Shown here one piece after another: positions 1 to 7,998 of a stretch of 8,148 bases of DNA. The position numbers and the translations under genes are program-made. Position 1 is the first letter of the stretch; the number at the start of each line of letters is the position of its first letter. The notes under the pieces were generated by a model, which was not told where the DNA came from, ran no database searches, and saw nothing but the letters and a program-made list of their open reading frames with translations. Origin of the DNA: VGCC01 sp040381195 (GTDB lineage Bacteria > Actinomycetota > Actinomycetes > S36-B12); contig JBEIHR010000082.1 of NCBI GenBank assembly GCA_040381195.1, forward strand, positions 1 through 8,148. Reading direction: 5' to 3'.

Positions 1-1062
1 CCGTGGTTGCAACCCGCGGTGCGAACCGGCTTCCCTGCGGGGGTGGATCTCAACATCGAAGCTGTTCCCGTGGAGAGTGGTGTCGCCCGCATCGATCTGA
101 CCGCGAGTGCCCTGGGGGCGGATGGTCCGGCGCGGGTGGCCCTGTCCCAGCAGTTGGTGTGGACACTGCGCCAAGTACCCGAGGTGCAGTCGGTGTCCAT
201 TACGGCTGCCGGGCAGGTGTTCATCGTCCCCGGGATGACCAACCCGCAGCCGCGAGACGCATGGGGTGAGGTCGATCCCAACGCCCTGCCGGCCGGATCG
301 CGCGGATATGTCGCGACATCCGTGGGAGTGCGCGCCCTCCTGTCCCAGGGCACGATCCCGGTGCCCGGGGCCGCGGGCCGGGATGCACCGGTCATCGGAG
401 ACATCGCCATCTCTGCGGATAGCAGTCAGGTGGCCGGGTTCGACATCGACGGAGCTCTCTACACGGCGCGCCTCGCACCCGGTGCTCAACTCGTCCAGCG
501 CGGCGAGTACCCGGGGGCGACCAGCCTGGCCTTCGATAGTTCATCGGTGCTCTGGTTGGTGGACTCCGAGAACTCGCTCATCATCATCGGTAACGAGGCT
601 CGCCAGGTTCCGGTCGAGGGACTGCCGCGCAATGCCCGCCTCCTCGCGGCGGTCCCATCCCGTGATCGAACACGCGCCGCACTCATCGTGCGAGAGCCGC
701 AGCGCACGAGCCTGTACGTAGCACGGATCGTCAGGACCGGAGCGGCTGTGGGTGCGCCGGTGTCCATCGAGGCACCTATCCGGGTGGAGAGCAGACTCGC
801 CGAAGCCGTGGATGTCGCCTGGTCGACCGCGGACTCCCTTGCCGTTCTCGGGAGCGAGAGCGCTGGGGCGCTTCAGGTGTATGACGTGTCCATCGGTCGT
901 GGATCGATCACGCTCCGAGGCGCGCCGGAGGCTCCTGTGTCGATTGCGGCGGCGCCGGGCCTGCCAACCCTCGTCGCTGCGGCCGATGGTGTCGTCTACG
1001 ACAACTCGGGCACCGGATGGCTGGGTCGCGCGAACGCGGCGTCTCCGGCCTACCCGAACTGA
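1..1062 (+). CDS. lpqB: Lipoprotein LpqB, C-terminal part (5' end outside window)
   Basis: The reading frame is open from the first base, so the gene starts upstream; 353 residues are visible. Residues about 1-75 match the end of a GerMN (sporulation/germination-type) domain as found in LpqB: 'PWLQPAVRTGFPAG', then a 'VARIDL' strand and 'LSQQLVWTLRQVPEV'. The rest, from about residue 110, is rich in short beta strands and small residues and fits the C-terminal beta-propeller of the family. LpqB proteins are usually about 550-600 residues, so roughly the first 200, including the lipobox signal peptide, are missing here. Known of the family: an actinobacterial outer-leaflet lipoprotein encoded after mtrA-mtrB that affects the MtrAB two-component system and cell-wall homeostasis. 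The stop (1060-1062) lies inside the 3' end of the convergent comF gene, a 13-base tail-to-tail overlap. No terminator is visible. Confidence 0.9.
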   Translation, partial: PWLQPAVRTGFPAGVDLNIEAVPVESGVARIDLTASALGADGPARVALSQQLVWTLRQVPEVQSVSITAAGQVFIVPGMTNPQPRDAWGEVDPNALPAGSRGYVATSVGVRALLSQGTIPVPGAAGRDAPVIGDIAISADSSQVAGFDIDGALYTARLAPGAQLVQRGEYPGATSLAFDSSSVLWLVDSENSLIIIGNEARQVPVEGLPRNARLLAAVPSRDRTRAALIVREPQRTSLYVARIVRTGAAVGAPVSIEAPIRVESRLAEAVDVAWSTADSLAVLGSESAGALQVYDVSIGRGSITLRGAPEAPVSIAAAPGLPTLVAAADGVVYDNSGTGWLGRANAASPAYPN

Positions 1063-1730
1063 GTACCCGCAACCGCCACACCCGCGACGACCTGGACACC
1101 GGCGTGCATCAACGTCATGGCAGCCTCTCGCATGGTGGCACCCGTGGTCACGACATCATCGACGAGGATCACGGGTGACTCGACAATGCGGCCCCGCACG
1201 CGAAATGCACCCGCCACCGACGCACGTCGATCGGCGCCGCCGAGGGCCTTGTCACCCCTCCCACGGCGCTCGTCGACGAGGAGCGTCGCGATGCGCAGCC
1301 GTGGTGTCGTTCGGGGCGCGGCGCGTTGGAGCAGGGAGAGGGCGGGTGAGAAGCCACGCCGCGCGCTCGCCGCGCGCCGACTGGGGATCGGCACTGCGAC
1401 CCGGGGAACCACGCCGATCCGCGTTGCGGTCTCGTCGAGGACCGTGCTCAGGGCAGTTGCGAGGAATGGCGCCACCGAGAAGTCCCCATGGTCCTTGAAC
1501 CGGTAGAGCACATGCCGACGGACTCCCGAGTAGTGCAGCGGAACGAATATCGACAGACCGACACCCGGTGCGATCTCATCGAGGCGTAATCGCGTGTGGA
1601 AGCGGACGTGCGGCTCGAGCTCGCGGAGGCATTCGGGGCACAGGCGTACCCCCGGGCGATCGCAGCCCGCACAGCAGCGCCCTAGTGCCAGGTCAGCGGT
1701 TGCGGTGCCCAGCGATGTCAGCCATCCCAT
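1050..1730 (-). CDS. comF: ComF family phosphoribosyltransferase-like protein
   Basis: A 226-residue protein with the two ComF hallmarks. The N-terminus carries a cysteine cluster (C19, C20, C23, C31, C34; 'RCCAGCDRPG...LCPEC') that fits the family zinc ribbon. The C-terminal half is a type I phosphoribosyltransferase fold with the PRPP-binding loop 'VILVDDVVTTGAT' at about residues 187-199, and the family motif 'RRAASARRGFSPAL' at about 118-131. ComF proteins are linked to DNA uptake and processing in competent bacteria; their enzymatic role is unsettled and actinobacterial members are poorly studied. I chose the ATG at 1728-1730 (MGWLTSL) because it begins just before the cysteine cluster at the usual family distance; the open frame extends to 2060 but that extension is low-complexity Arg/Ser/Pro antisense to secA. 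No strong ribosome binding site is seen. The gene is convergent with lpqB and divergent from secA, whereas in most relatives it is co-directional with both. Confidence 0.88.
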   Translation of the reverse strand: MGWLTSLGTATADLALGRCCAGCDRPGVRLCPECLRELEPHVRFHTRLRLDEIAPGVGLSIFVPLHYSGVRRHVLYRFKDHGDFSVAPFLATALSTVLDETATRIGVVPRVAVPIPSRRAASARRGFSPALSLLQRAAPRTTPRLRIATLLVDERRGRGDKALGGADRRASVAGAFRVRGRIVESPVILVDDVVTTGATMREAAMTLMHAGVQVVAGVAVAGTQFG

Positions 1731-1813
1731 AGGTCCAGTAGGCCACGGGCGAGGCGTAGGCCCGCGGCCTCGGGCCGACCACCGGCGGGCGCCACCCCCT
1801 GGGGACAACCGCC

Positions 1814-1819
1814 TACGAT
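1814..1819 (+). promoter_or_regulatory. Putative secA promoter -10 hexamer
   Basis: TACGAT fits the actinobacterial housekeeping -10 pattern TANNNT. A transcript starting around 1825-1827 would have a leader of about 32 bases before the secA start. I see no convincing -35 hexamer 16-19 bases upstream, which is common for actinobacterial promoters, so this rests on the -10 alone plus its position. Confidence 0.4.
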
Positions 1820-1840
1820 GAGAGTTCCGTCGTCCCCGTG

Positions 1841-1847
1841 AGAAGGG
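1841..1847 (+). promoter_or_regulatory. secA ribosome binding site
   Basis: AGAAGGG lies about ten bases before the GTG at 1858-1860. It supports that GTG, rather than a later codon, as the secA start; translation from it gives the family's usual N-terminus 'MGVLDKVLRAGE'. Confidence 0.65.
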
Positions 1848-1857
1848 TCTGTGTGCT

Positions 1858-4619
<2,762 letters not shown>

Positions 4620-4623
<4 letters not shown>

Positions 4624-5156
4624 CGCATCTCGACCGCGGTCACGACCCAGCGCCCTCGGTAGGCCTGCAAACGGAATGCGATGGCGGAGGAGCGCTGCGC
4701 TCCAACGATGACCGCACTAGCCTCCACGATCCCCGGTCCCACGTGGCAGCACCGCACGCCGCGAATGCGCCTCAAGCGTGAAGTCGAGCCCTGGGCTCTC
4801 ATGGCCGGATGGCGGATGAAGCTTCGCCCGCGCGCGGCGAGAGCAGAGAGCTGCGACTTGGTCACCCACTTCGACAGCTGGGCGGACGGTCGTTCACCAT
4901 GCGCCACCTCGACGATGGCGCGCGCGATCTGTGGCGCCCACACCGCAGGATCGGGCATGGCCTCGGTGAGGGAGACAGCTGCATCTGGTGCTGCCGGGTC
5001 AGCGGGAACCCCCGGGGCAACCTGCCAGGTCAGGGGAAGGGCGAGTTGGCGAGGTTCCGATCCCAGGCCCCCCTCGATGAGCGAGAGGTGAGGACGGGGC
5101 GCGCCCGCCTCACTGCTTGGGGACGACGGGGAGATCTGTGGTGTGGTGACGCTCAT
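4620..5156 (-). CDS. Rv3235 family protein (function unknown)
   Basis: A 178-residue protein. The first ~68 residues are Ser/Pro/Ala-rich and look disordered. The C-terminal ~110 residues carry the pattern I associate with the actinobacterial Rv3235 family: a helix 'AVWAPQIARAIVEVAHGERP' (about 71-90), 'QLSKWVT' (93-99), 'IRGVRCCHVGPGIVEASAVI' (131-150), then 'AIAFRLQAYRGRWVVTAVEMR' to the end in two pieces (159-168, 169-178). No transmembrane segment, signal peptide or catalytic motif is visible. Its position beside secA matches relatives, but no role has been established that I know of; a link to export would be inference. Start: the ATG at 5154-5156 has AGGAGG (complement of 5161-5166) four bases upstream and is preferred over an in-frame ATG at 5202-5204, which lacks a ribosome binding site and would lie at the inverted repeat. 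The stop overlaps secA through CTAG at 4620-4623. Confidence 0.85.
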
Positions 5157-5160
5157 GGCC

Positions 5161-5166
5161 CCTCCT
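5161..5166 (-). promoter_or_regulatory. Ribosome binding site that fixes the Rv3235-family start
   Basis: On the minus strand this reads AGGAGG, a perfect anti-16S core, four bases before the ATG at 5154-5156. It decides the start against the in-frame ATG 16 codons upstream. Confidence 0.75.
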
Positions 5167-5183
5167 GGAAACCAACGCATGTC

Positions 5184-5189
5184 TTTATA
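5184..5189 (-). promoter_or_regulatory. Putative -10 hexamer for the Rv3235-family gene
   Basis: The minus strand reads TATAAA, unusually AT-rich for this window and close to the -10 consensus. Transcription from it would begin about 20 bases before the chosen ATG. The matching -35 position, about 17 bases further up, falls inside the inverted repeat at 5207-5230 and has no good TTGACA match, which would fit a regulated promoter. Inference from position only. Confidence 0.4.
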
Positions 5190-5206
5190 GCCGTTTGTTG
5201 TCATTT

Positions 5207-5230
5207 GATGCTGTTTGCTGAAACAGCATC
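5207..5230. repeat. Perfect inverted repeat, 10-bp arms, 4-base centre
   Basis: GATGCTGTTT (5207-5216) and AAACAGCATC (5221-5230) are exact reverse complements around the centre GCTG. It lies 51 bases upstream of the minus-strand Rv3235-family ATG, at the place where a -35 element would be relative to TATAAA. A related word, CCGTTTGTTG at 5191-5200, matches CTGTTTGCTG at 5211-5220 in 8 of 10 positions, exactly 20 bases (about two helical turns) away. This looks like an operator for a dimeric regulator. There is no following T-run, so a terminator is less likely. Confidence 0.8.
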
Positions 5231-5320
5231 GGTGGAGGCCGTGGTCGTGTCAAGGGGGGAGGGGATTCCCGTGGATAACCCCGGCCTCGACCACGGAGGT
5301 GGACCGATCGCGGGCACTCG

Positions 5321-5330
5321 AAACATGTTT
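5321..5330. repeat. Short palindrome AAACATGTTT
   Basis: A perfect 10-bp AT-rich palindrome in GC-rich surroundings, 31 bases before the start codon of the Sm-like gene. It could be a protein-binding site. The extended context CGAAACATGTTTTG only loosely resembles the Gram-positive LexA box CGAAC-N4-GTTCG (three differences), so I do not assign it to LexA. Confidence 0.4.
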
Positions 5331-5346
5331 TGTCCGCCCCCTCCCC

Positions 5347-5358
5347 GCACATCTGTGC
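5347..5358. repeat. Short inverted repeat just upstream of a start codon
   Basis: GCACA (5347-5351) and TGTGC (5354-5358) pair exactly around TC and end three bases before the ATG at 5362. It occupies the place where a ribosome binding site should be, and none is seen. The loop would be too small for a good RNA hairpin, so if it has a role it is more likely in DNA. Confidence 0.35.
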
Positions 5359-5361
5359 AGC

Positions 5362-5853
5362 ATGAGCACAAGCGCGGGTGATGACGGGGTTTGGGACGCC
5401 GTGCGTGCAGCCCTCGCCACCTCGTGGGTCGAGCAGGAGTCACGTGAGGACGTGCTCGGCATCGCTGCGGCTGAGTTAGCTCTGATGCGACTCGCAGATC
5501 GCGGCGGGCGGAGTTCGCGGGTGACCGTGCGCGTCGCCGGTGAGGTCATCCACGGCGTGGTTCGACTGTGGAGCGACGACCTCGTGATCCTCGAGGAAGG
5601 TGCAGACTCCTGGGCAGTTCGTCTGGGTGCGATCGATGCAATCGCGGGATTGCCACGAGCACTTCGCACCGAGCTGGCGGAATGCGCGTCGCCCCGCTCG
5701 CTCCTGGATGAGTGGACCGGGGATGACGTCGACGTGTGGACACGGAGTGGTCGCTTCCGTGGCCTACTGCTTGTCGCCTCGGACCACCTCGAGATCGGTG
5801 CGGCAACCGTGATTCCGTGGGCTTCCGTGATGCTGGTGCATAAGCGGAGCTAG
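5362..5853 (+). CDS. Hypothetical actinobacterial protein with two Sm-like beta repeats
   Basis: A 163-residue acidic protein with no signal peptide or membrane segment. The N-terminus (about 8-48) is predicted helical ('VWDAVRAALATSWVEQESRED', split at residue 20; then 'VLGIAAAELALMRLADR'). Two segments of similar layout follow: 'VTVRVAGEVIHGVVRLWSDD' (54-73) with 'LVILEEGADSWAVRLGAIDA' (74-93), and 'VDVWTRSGRFRGLLLVASDH' (123-142) with 'LEIGAATVIPWASVMLV' (143-159). Each has beta strand, turn with Gly, 'G' plus strand, 'D-hydrophobic-hydrophobic' and a last strand leading to 'P/R-hydrophobic-A-hydrophobic', the look of Sm/LSm five-strand barrels. I recall similar ~200-residue proteins as unnamed genes in other Actinomycetota; no function is known to me. 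RNA or nucleic-acid binding is only suggested by the fold guess. Start: ATG at 5362 is chosen because upstream in-frame sequence is not protein-like; there is no ribosome binding site, so a leaderless mRNA is possible. Its stop shares CTAG (5850-5853) with the convergent gene. Confidence 0.65.
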   Translation: MSTSAGDDGVWDAVRAALATSWVEQESREDVLGIAAAELALMRLADRGGRSSRVTVRVAGEVIHGVVRLWSDDLVILEEGADSWAVRLGAIDAIAGLPRALRTELAECASPRSLLDEWTGDDVDVWTRSGRFRGLLLVASDHLEIGAATVIPWASVMLVHKRS

Positions 5854-6074
5854 TCCACGTCCTCCTGGCTCAATGATCCTGAGTCGACGAGTGCGCGTGT
5901 CTGCGCGTACATCCGGGCGATGTAGTCCTCGAGTGCGCTGGATTCGATACGCCACTGCCCACGACCACCCACCTTGATCGCGGGCAACTCCCCACTCCGC
6001 ACGAGGGCGTAGGCCTGCGAGGCAGAGATGTTCAGGGTCTCCGCGACATCGGCGAGGGTCAGGAACCGAGCCAT
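5850..6074 (-). CDS. Small excisionase-family helix-turn-helix DNA-binding protein
   Basis: A 74-residue protein that is almost entirely one winged-helix domain of the MerR/excisionase (HTH_17) type: 'FLTLADVAETLNISASQAYA' (4-23) is the helix-turn-helix, 'LVRSGELPAIKVGGRGQWRI' (24-43) the wing, then 'LEDYIARMYAQTRALV' (48-63) a terminal helix. Proteins nearly identical in layout are widespread in Actinomycetota next to secA/Rv3235-family genes and are distinct from BldC, which has 'P..VA..F.VDPKTVTRWAK'. No integrase is nearby, so a phage excisionase role is unlikely; a small transcription factor or nucleoid-type DNA binder is more plausible. The ATG at 6072-6074 gives the family's N-terminus; an open extension to 6155 is not protein-like. 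I see no good ribosome binding site, and a leaderless start is possible. The stop overlaps the convergent Sm-like gene by four bases. Confidence 0.85.
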   Translation of the reverse strand: MARFLTLADVAETLNISASQAYALVRSGELPAIKVGGRGQWRIESSALEDYIARMYAQTRALVDSGSLSQEDVD

Positions 6075-6116
6075 GGACGCATCGTGCCAAATCCCGTCAG
6101 ATCCGGCATATGCGGC

Positions 6117-6125
6117 TGTGGATAA
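6117..6125 (-). promoter_or_regulatory. DnaA-box consensus 9-mer
   Basis: The plus strand reads TGTGGATAA, i.e. TTATCCACA on the minus strand, the exact Escherichia coli R1-type DnaA box. A single box is not an origin; it could be a DnaA regulatory site or chance. The 10-mer GTGGATAACC here (6118-6127) also occurs at 5271-5280 in the neighbouring divergent region. Confidence 0.4.
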
Positions 6126-6171
6126 CCGAAAGCACCGGATCCGGGAATACCGCATGCTGCGTCAGGAGATC

Positions 6172-6177
6172 AGGAGG
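6172..6177 (+). promoter_or_regulatory. Ribosome binding site for the SAF-domain gene
   Basis: AGGAGG lies five bases before the ATG at 6183-6185. A second AGGAG sits at 6164-6168. The position selects this ATG over later in-frame ATGs at 6201 and 6213. Confidence 0.75.
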
Positions 6178-6182
6178 TCGAC

Positions 6183-6842
6183 ATGGCACAGCGTCGCGCG
6201 ATGCGCGTCTCGATGCCCCGATGGACGGATTTCCGTCTGTGGTTGGGCCTGGCGCTCGTGGTGGGGGCGATGTTTGCCGGAGCGCATCTGTTGTCCTCGG
6301 ATGGGGACGACATCACCGTCTGGCAGGCAACGCGCGACCTGCCCGGGGGAGCGGTGATTGCGGATCTTCGCCCGGTCACGGTCAGCCTGGGTGATGCGGG
6401 TGATGACTACCTCACCGCGGATGAGGTTGCGCGTGGTCGCATGCTCTGGCCTGTCGCCGCGGGCGAGTTGATCCCGCGTCGGGCGGTCGTTCCTGATGAC
6501 CTCGCGGGTGCGCGACTGGTCACGGTTCCCGTGGACCCGCTCCGGTTACCGCCGGACGTCATGCCCGGTGACCGGGTCGATGTGTGGTCCACGCCTGGTG
6601 AACGCACAGACGTCGTGCAGGTTCCCCAACTCATCGTGCCCGGAGTGACCGTCGCATCCATCGCCGAGGACACTGTGGGCATCGGCGGACAGATCGCCGT
6701 GGTACTGACCCTGGCTGAAGCGGATGTCGCCGAGATCGTCGCGGCCTCGCGTGGCGGTGGTCTCGATCTCGTCTCCGTTCCGCTGTCGAGTCAGCGCCCC
6801 GACGACGGTTCGCTCGTGGAGGCGGCTGATGCCATCCCCTGA
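6183..6842 (+). CDS. SAF-domain, CpaB/RcpC-like membrane-anchored protein
   Basis: A 219-residue protein. A basic N-terminus (MAQRRAMRVSMPRW) is followed by one hydrophobic segment at about residues 19-37 ('LWLGLALVVGAMFAGAHLL'), giving a signal anchor with the rest outside the membrane. An SAF domain follows at about 43-105: 'ITVWQATRDLPGGAVIADLR', 'VTVSLGD', 'ARGRMLWPVAAGELIPRRAV'. Then an RcpC/CpaB-type region 'LVTVPVDPLRLPPDVMPGDR' (112-131) with 'VDVW'. CpaB-type proteins help assemble or stabilise the secretin/outer part of Flp/Tad pili in Gram-negatives; the role of the single-membrane actinobacterial homologues is not settled, and SAF also occurs in enzymes that modify sugars, but the transmembrane anchor and the CpaE-like partner favour the CpaB reading. 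It overlaps the next gene by 14 bases on the same strand, so the two are very probably one operon with coupled translation. Confidence 0.8.
   Translation: MAQRRAMRVSMPRWTDFRLWLGLALVVGAMFAGAHLLSSDGDDITVWQATRDLPGGAVIADLRPVTVSLGDAGDDYLTADEVARGRMLWPVAAGELIPRRAVVPDDLAGARLVTVPVDPLRLPPDVMPGDRVDVWSTPGERTDVVQVPQLIVPGVTVASIAEDTVGIGGQIAVVLTLAEADVAEIVAASRGGGLDLVSVPLSSQRPDDGSLVEAADAIP
6818..6822 (+). promoter_or_regulatory. Internal ribosome binding site for the CpaE-like gene
   Basis: GGAGG within the last codons of the SAF gene, six bases before the ATG at 6829-6831. It sets this start in preference to the open upstream extension to 6724, which only shadows the SAF gene. Confidence 0.7.
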
Positions 6843-7998
6843 TCGGAGCCGGATCGTGTGGTGCACGCCGGGAGTGGCGAATGAGCGAGCACTCGCGGAG
6901 TCGGTGCGGGCGGCCGGCTGGAGCATCTCCCGGGAATGCATCGATGCTGCCGACGTCCTGGCGGCCGTGAGCGTCGAGCCCGGGTCCATTGCTGTGGTCT
7001 CCACCGCGATCCAACGGGTCGATGCAGTCCTCTGGGGGGACCTCTGTGCTCGGGCGGCGAGCGTGGTCGTCATTCGGGGTCTCGGAGAATCGGGAATCCC
7101 GCACGCCTCCCATCACCTCCACCGCACACCCATCAACGCCGAACCAGAGACGCTGCTGCAGGTACTACGTGACGCGGGGTCGCTGACGGACGAATCCTCG
7201 GGACTCTCGAACGCAGCACCACGCGGGCCGGTGATCGCGGTGTGGGGCACGTCCGGTGCCCCAGGGCGCACAACCATGGCGATCGCCCTATCCGAGGCAT
7301 ACGCCAAGCGTGGACTGCGGACGGTCATGGTCGACGCAGATACCTACAGTCCCTCGATCGCCACTTCCCTGGCGATTACCGAGCAGGCCAGTGGAGTCCT
7401 GCTGGCGTGCAAGCATGCCGAGCAGGGATCCCTGGATGAGGCATCGATGGAGCGAGCATTGCGCAGCCTGAAGCCGGGTCTCGACGTCTTGACGGGACTG
7501 GATGATCCGATCCGATGGGCCGAATTGCGGGGCCACGCTTTCACGCACGTCCTGCACACCTGCAGGGTCATGGCCGATGTCACCGTTGTGGATATCCACT
7601 CGTGTGTCGAATCGACGTCCGACCCAGTGACCGGAATGCGCGGGGAGAGAAATGGAATTGCGCGAGCCACTCTCGCCACGGCTGATCACATCGTCCTGGT
7701 CTCACGACCTGATCCGGTGGGCGTCACCCGTCTCGTTCGATCACTCGCCATCGTGGGTGAGGTGGCCGGGGACCGGCGTCCACACGTACTCGTGAACCGG
7801 GTTCATCGTTCCTGGGAGGTTCGGGAGGTTCGCCATGTTGTGGCACGAACAGGGTTCTCTGCGGACGTCGCCGGGGTTCCGGAGGATTCGACGGTGATCA
7901 AGGCGGCGGCTCGCGGGAGCCTGCTCGGTGAGGTGCGGGCGCGATCGTCAGCACAGTCGCGTGTGCGTGAACTGGCTCGGCGACTCGTTGCTGCCTAG
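6829..7998 (+). CDS. CpaE-like ParA/MinD family ATPase
   Basis: 389 residues. Residues 1 to about 105 form a receiver-like alpha/beta domain with no clear phosphoacceptor site, as in CpaE; a linker follows, then a ParA/MinD P-loop domain. Its Walker A is 'GTSGAPGRTT' at 140-149, where the usual KGGxGK[T/S] has lost both the signature lysine and the P-loop lysine (R at the latter place). 'VMVDADTY' (166-173) is the switch/Walker A' region, 'VTVVDIHS' (251-258) the Walker B strand, and 'HVLVNRV' (319-325) the base-recognition strand. I recall this APGRTT loop as typical of this actinobacterial CpaE-like family, so it is probably conserved and not damage. CpaE positions pilus machinery at the cell pole in Caulobacter. 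Start: ATG at 6829 has GGAGG (6818-6822) six bases upstream, inside the 3' end of the SAF gene. No cpaF/tadA follows; the next gene is a convergent L,D-transpeptidase sharing CTAG at 7995-7998. Confidence 0.85.
   Translation: MPSPDRSRIVWCTPGVANERALAESVRAAGWSISRECIDAADVLAAVSVEPGSIAVVSTAIQRVDAVLWGDLCARAASVVVIRGLGESGIPHASHHLHRTPINAEPETLLQVLRDAGSLTDESSGLSNAAPRGPVIAVWGTSGAPGRTTMAIALSEAYAKRGLRTVMVDADTYSPSIATSLAITEQASGVLLACKHAEQGSLDEASMERALRSLKPGLDVLTGLDDPIRWAELRGHAFTHVLHTCRVMADVTVVDIHSCVESTSDPVTGMRGERNGIARATLATADHIVLVSRPDPVGVTRLVRSLAIVGEVAGDRRPHVLVNRVHRSWEVREVRHVVARTGFSADVAGVPEDSTVIKAAARGSLLGEVRARSSAQSRVRELARRLVAA

Larger units (their letters stand above)
1731..1857. promoter_or_regulatory. comF-secA divergent intergenic region
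   Basis: These 127 bases separate the start codons of comF (-) and secA (+). They hold the likely secA -10 element and ribosome binding site (listed separately), a small GC stem-loop (6-bp arms GGCCCG at 1759-1764 and CGGGCC at 1771-1776, 6-base loop), and a word close to an actinobacterial DnaA box (TGGGGACAA, 1800-1808). No hpf/raiA reading frame is present, although hpf commonly sits between comF and secA in Actinomycetota. I see no clear promoter for comF. Confidence 0.6.
5157..5361. promoter_or_regulatory. Divergent control region between the Rv3235-family and Sm-like genes
   Basis: 205 bases between two outward-facing start codons, the longest non-coding stretch of the window. The part from about 5175 to 5230 is clearly more AT-rich than its surroundings. 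It contains a -10-like hexamer for the minus gene, a perfect inverted repeat (5207-5230), a word one base off a DnaA box (CGTGGATAA, 5270-5278), the palindrome AAACATGTTT (5321-5330), and a short inverted repeat next to the downstream start (5347-5358). I see no clear promoter or ribosome binding site for the plus-strand gene. Confidence 0.6.
6075..6182. promoter_or_regulatory. Divergent region between the HTH gene and the SAF-cpaE pair
   Basis: 108 bases between outward-facing genes. It contains an exact DnaA-box 9-mer (6117-6125), the short palindrome GCATATGC (6105-6112), and a strong ribosome binding site for the plus-strand gene. I see no convincing -10/-35 pair on either strand. The HTH protein encoded on one side is a natural candidate to bind here, but that is inference. 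Confidence 0.5.

Noticed and set aside
752..1498. 248-codon plus-strand frame across the lpqB/comF junction
   Set aside because: Arg/Ser/Pro/His-rich shadow of lpqB and comF with no motif; the two real genes explain the region.
5319..5332. Possible LexA/SOS box CGAAACATGTTTTG
   Set aside because: It differs from CGAAC-N4-GTTCG at three conserved positions, including both inner C/G bases; the Sm-like gene has no obvious link to DNA damage.
4809..5381. 190-codon plus-strand frame over the Rv3235-family gene
   Set aside because: Antisense to a recognisable family protein. It runs through the control region and shows no domain.
5850..6074. Phage excisionase / remnant of an integrated element
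   Set aside because: No integrase, attachment repeats or phage genes nearby. The protein fits a conserved chromosomal actinobacterial HTH family found in this neighbourhood.
6117..6125. Replication origin
   Set aside because: Only one exact DnaA box, no cluster, no AT-rich unwinding region, and no dnaA/dnaN/rpmH genes nearby.
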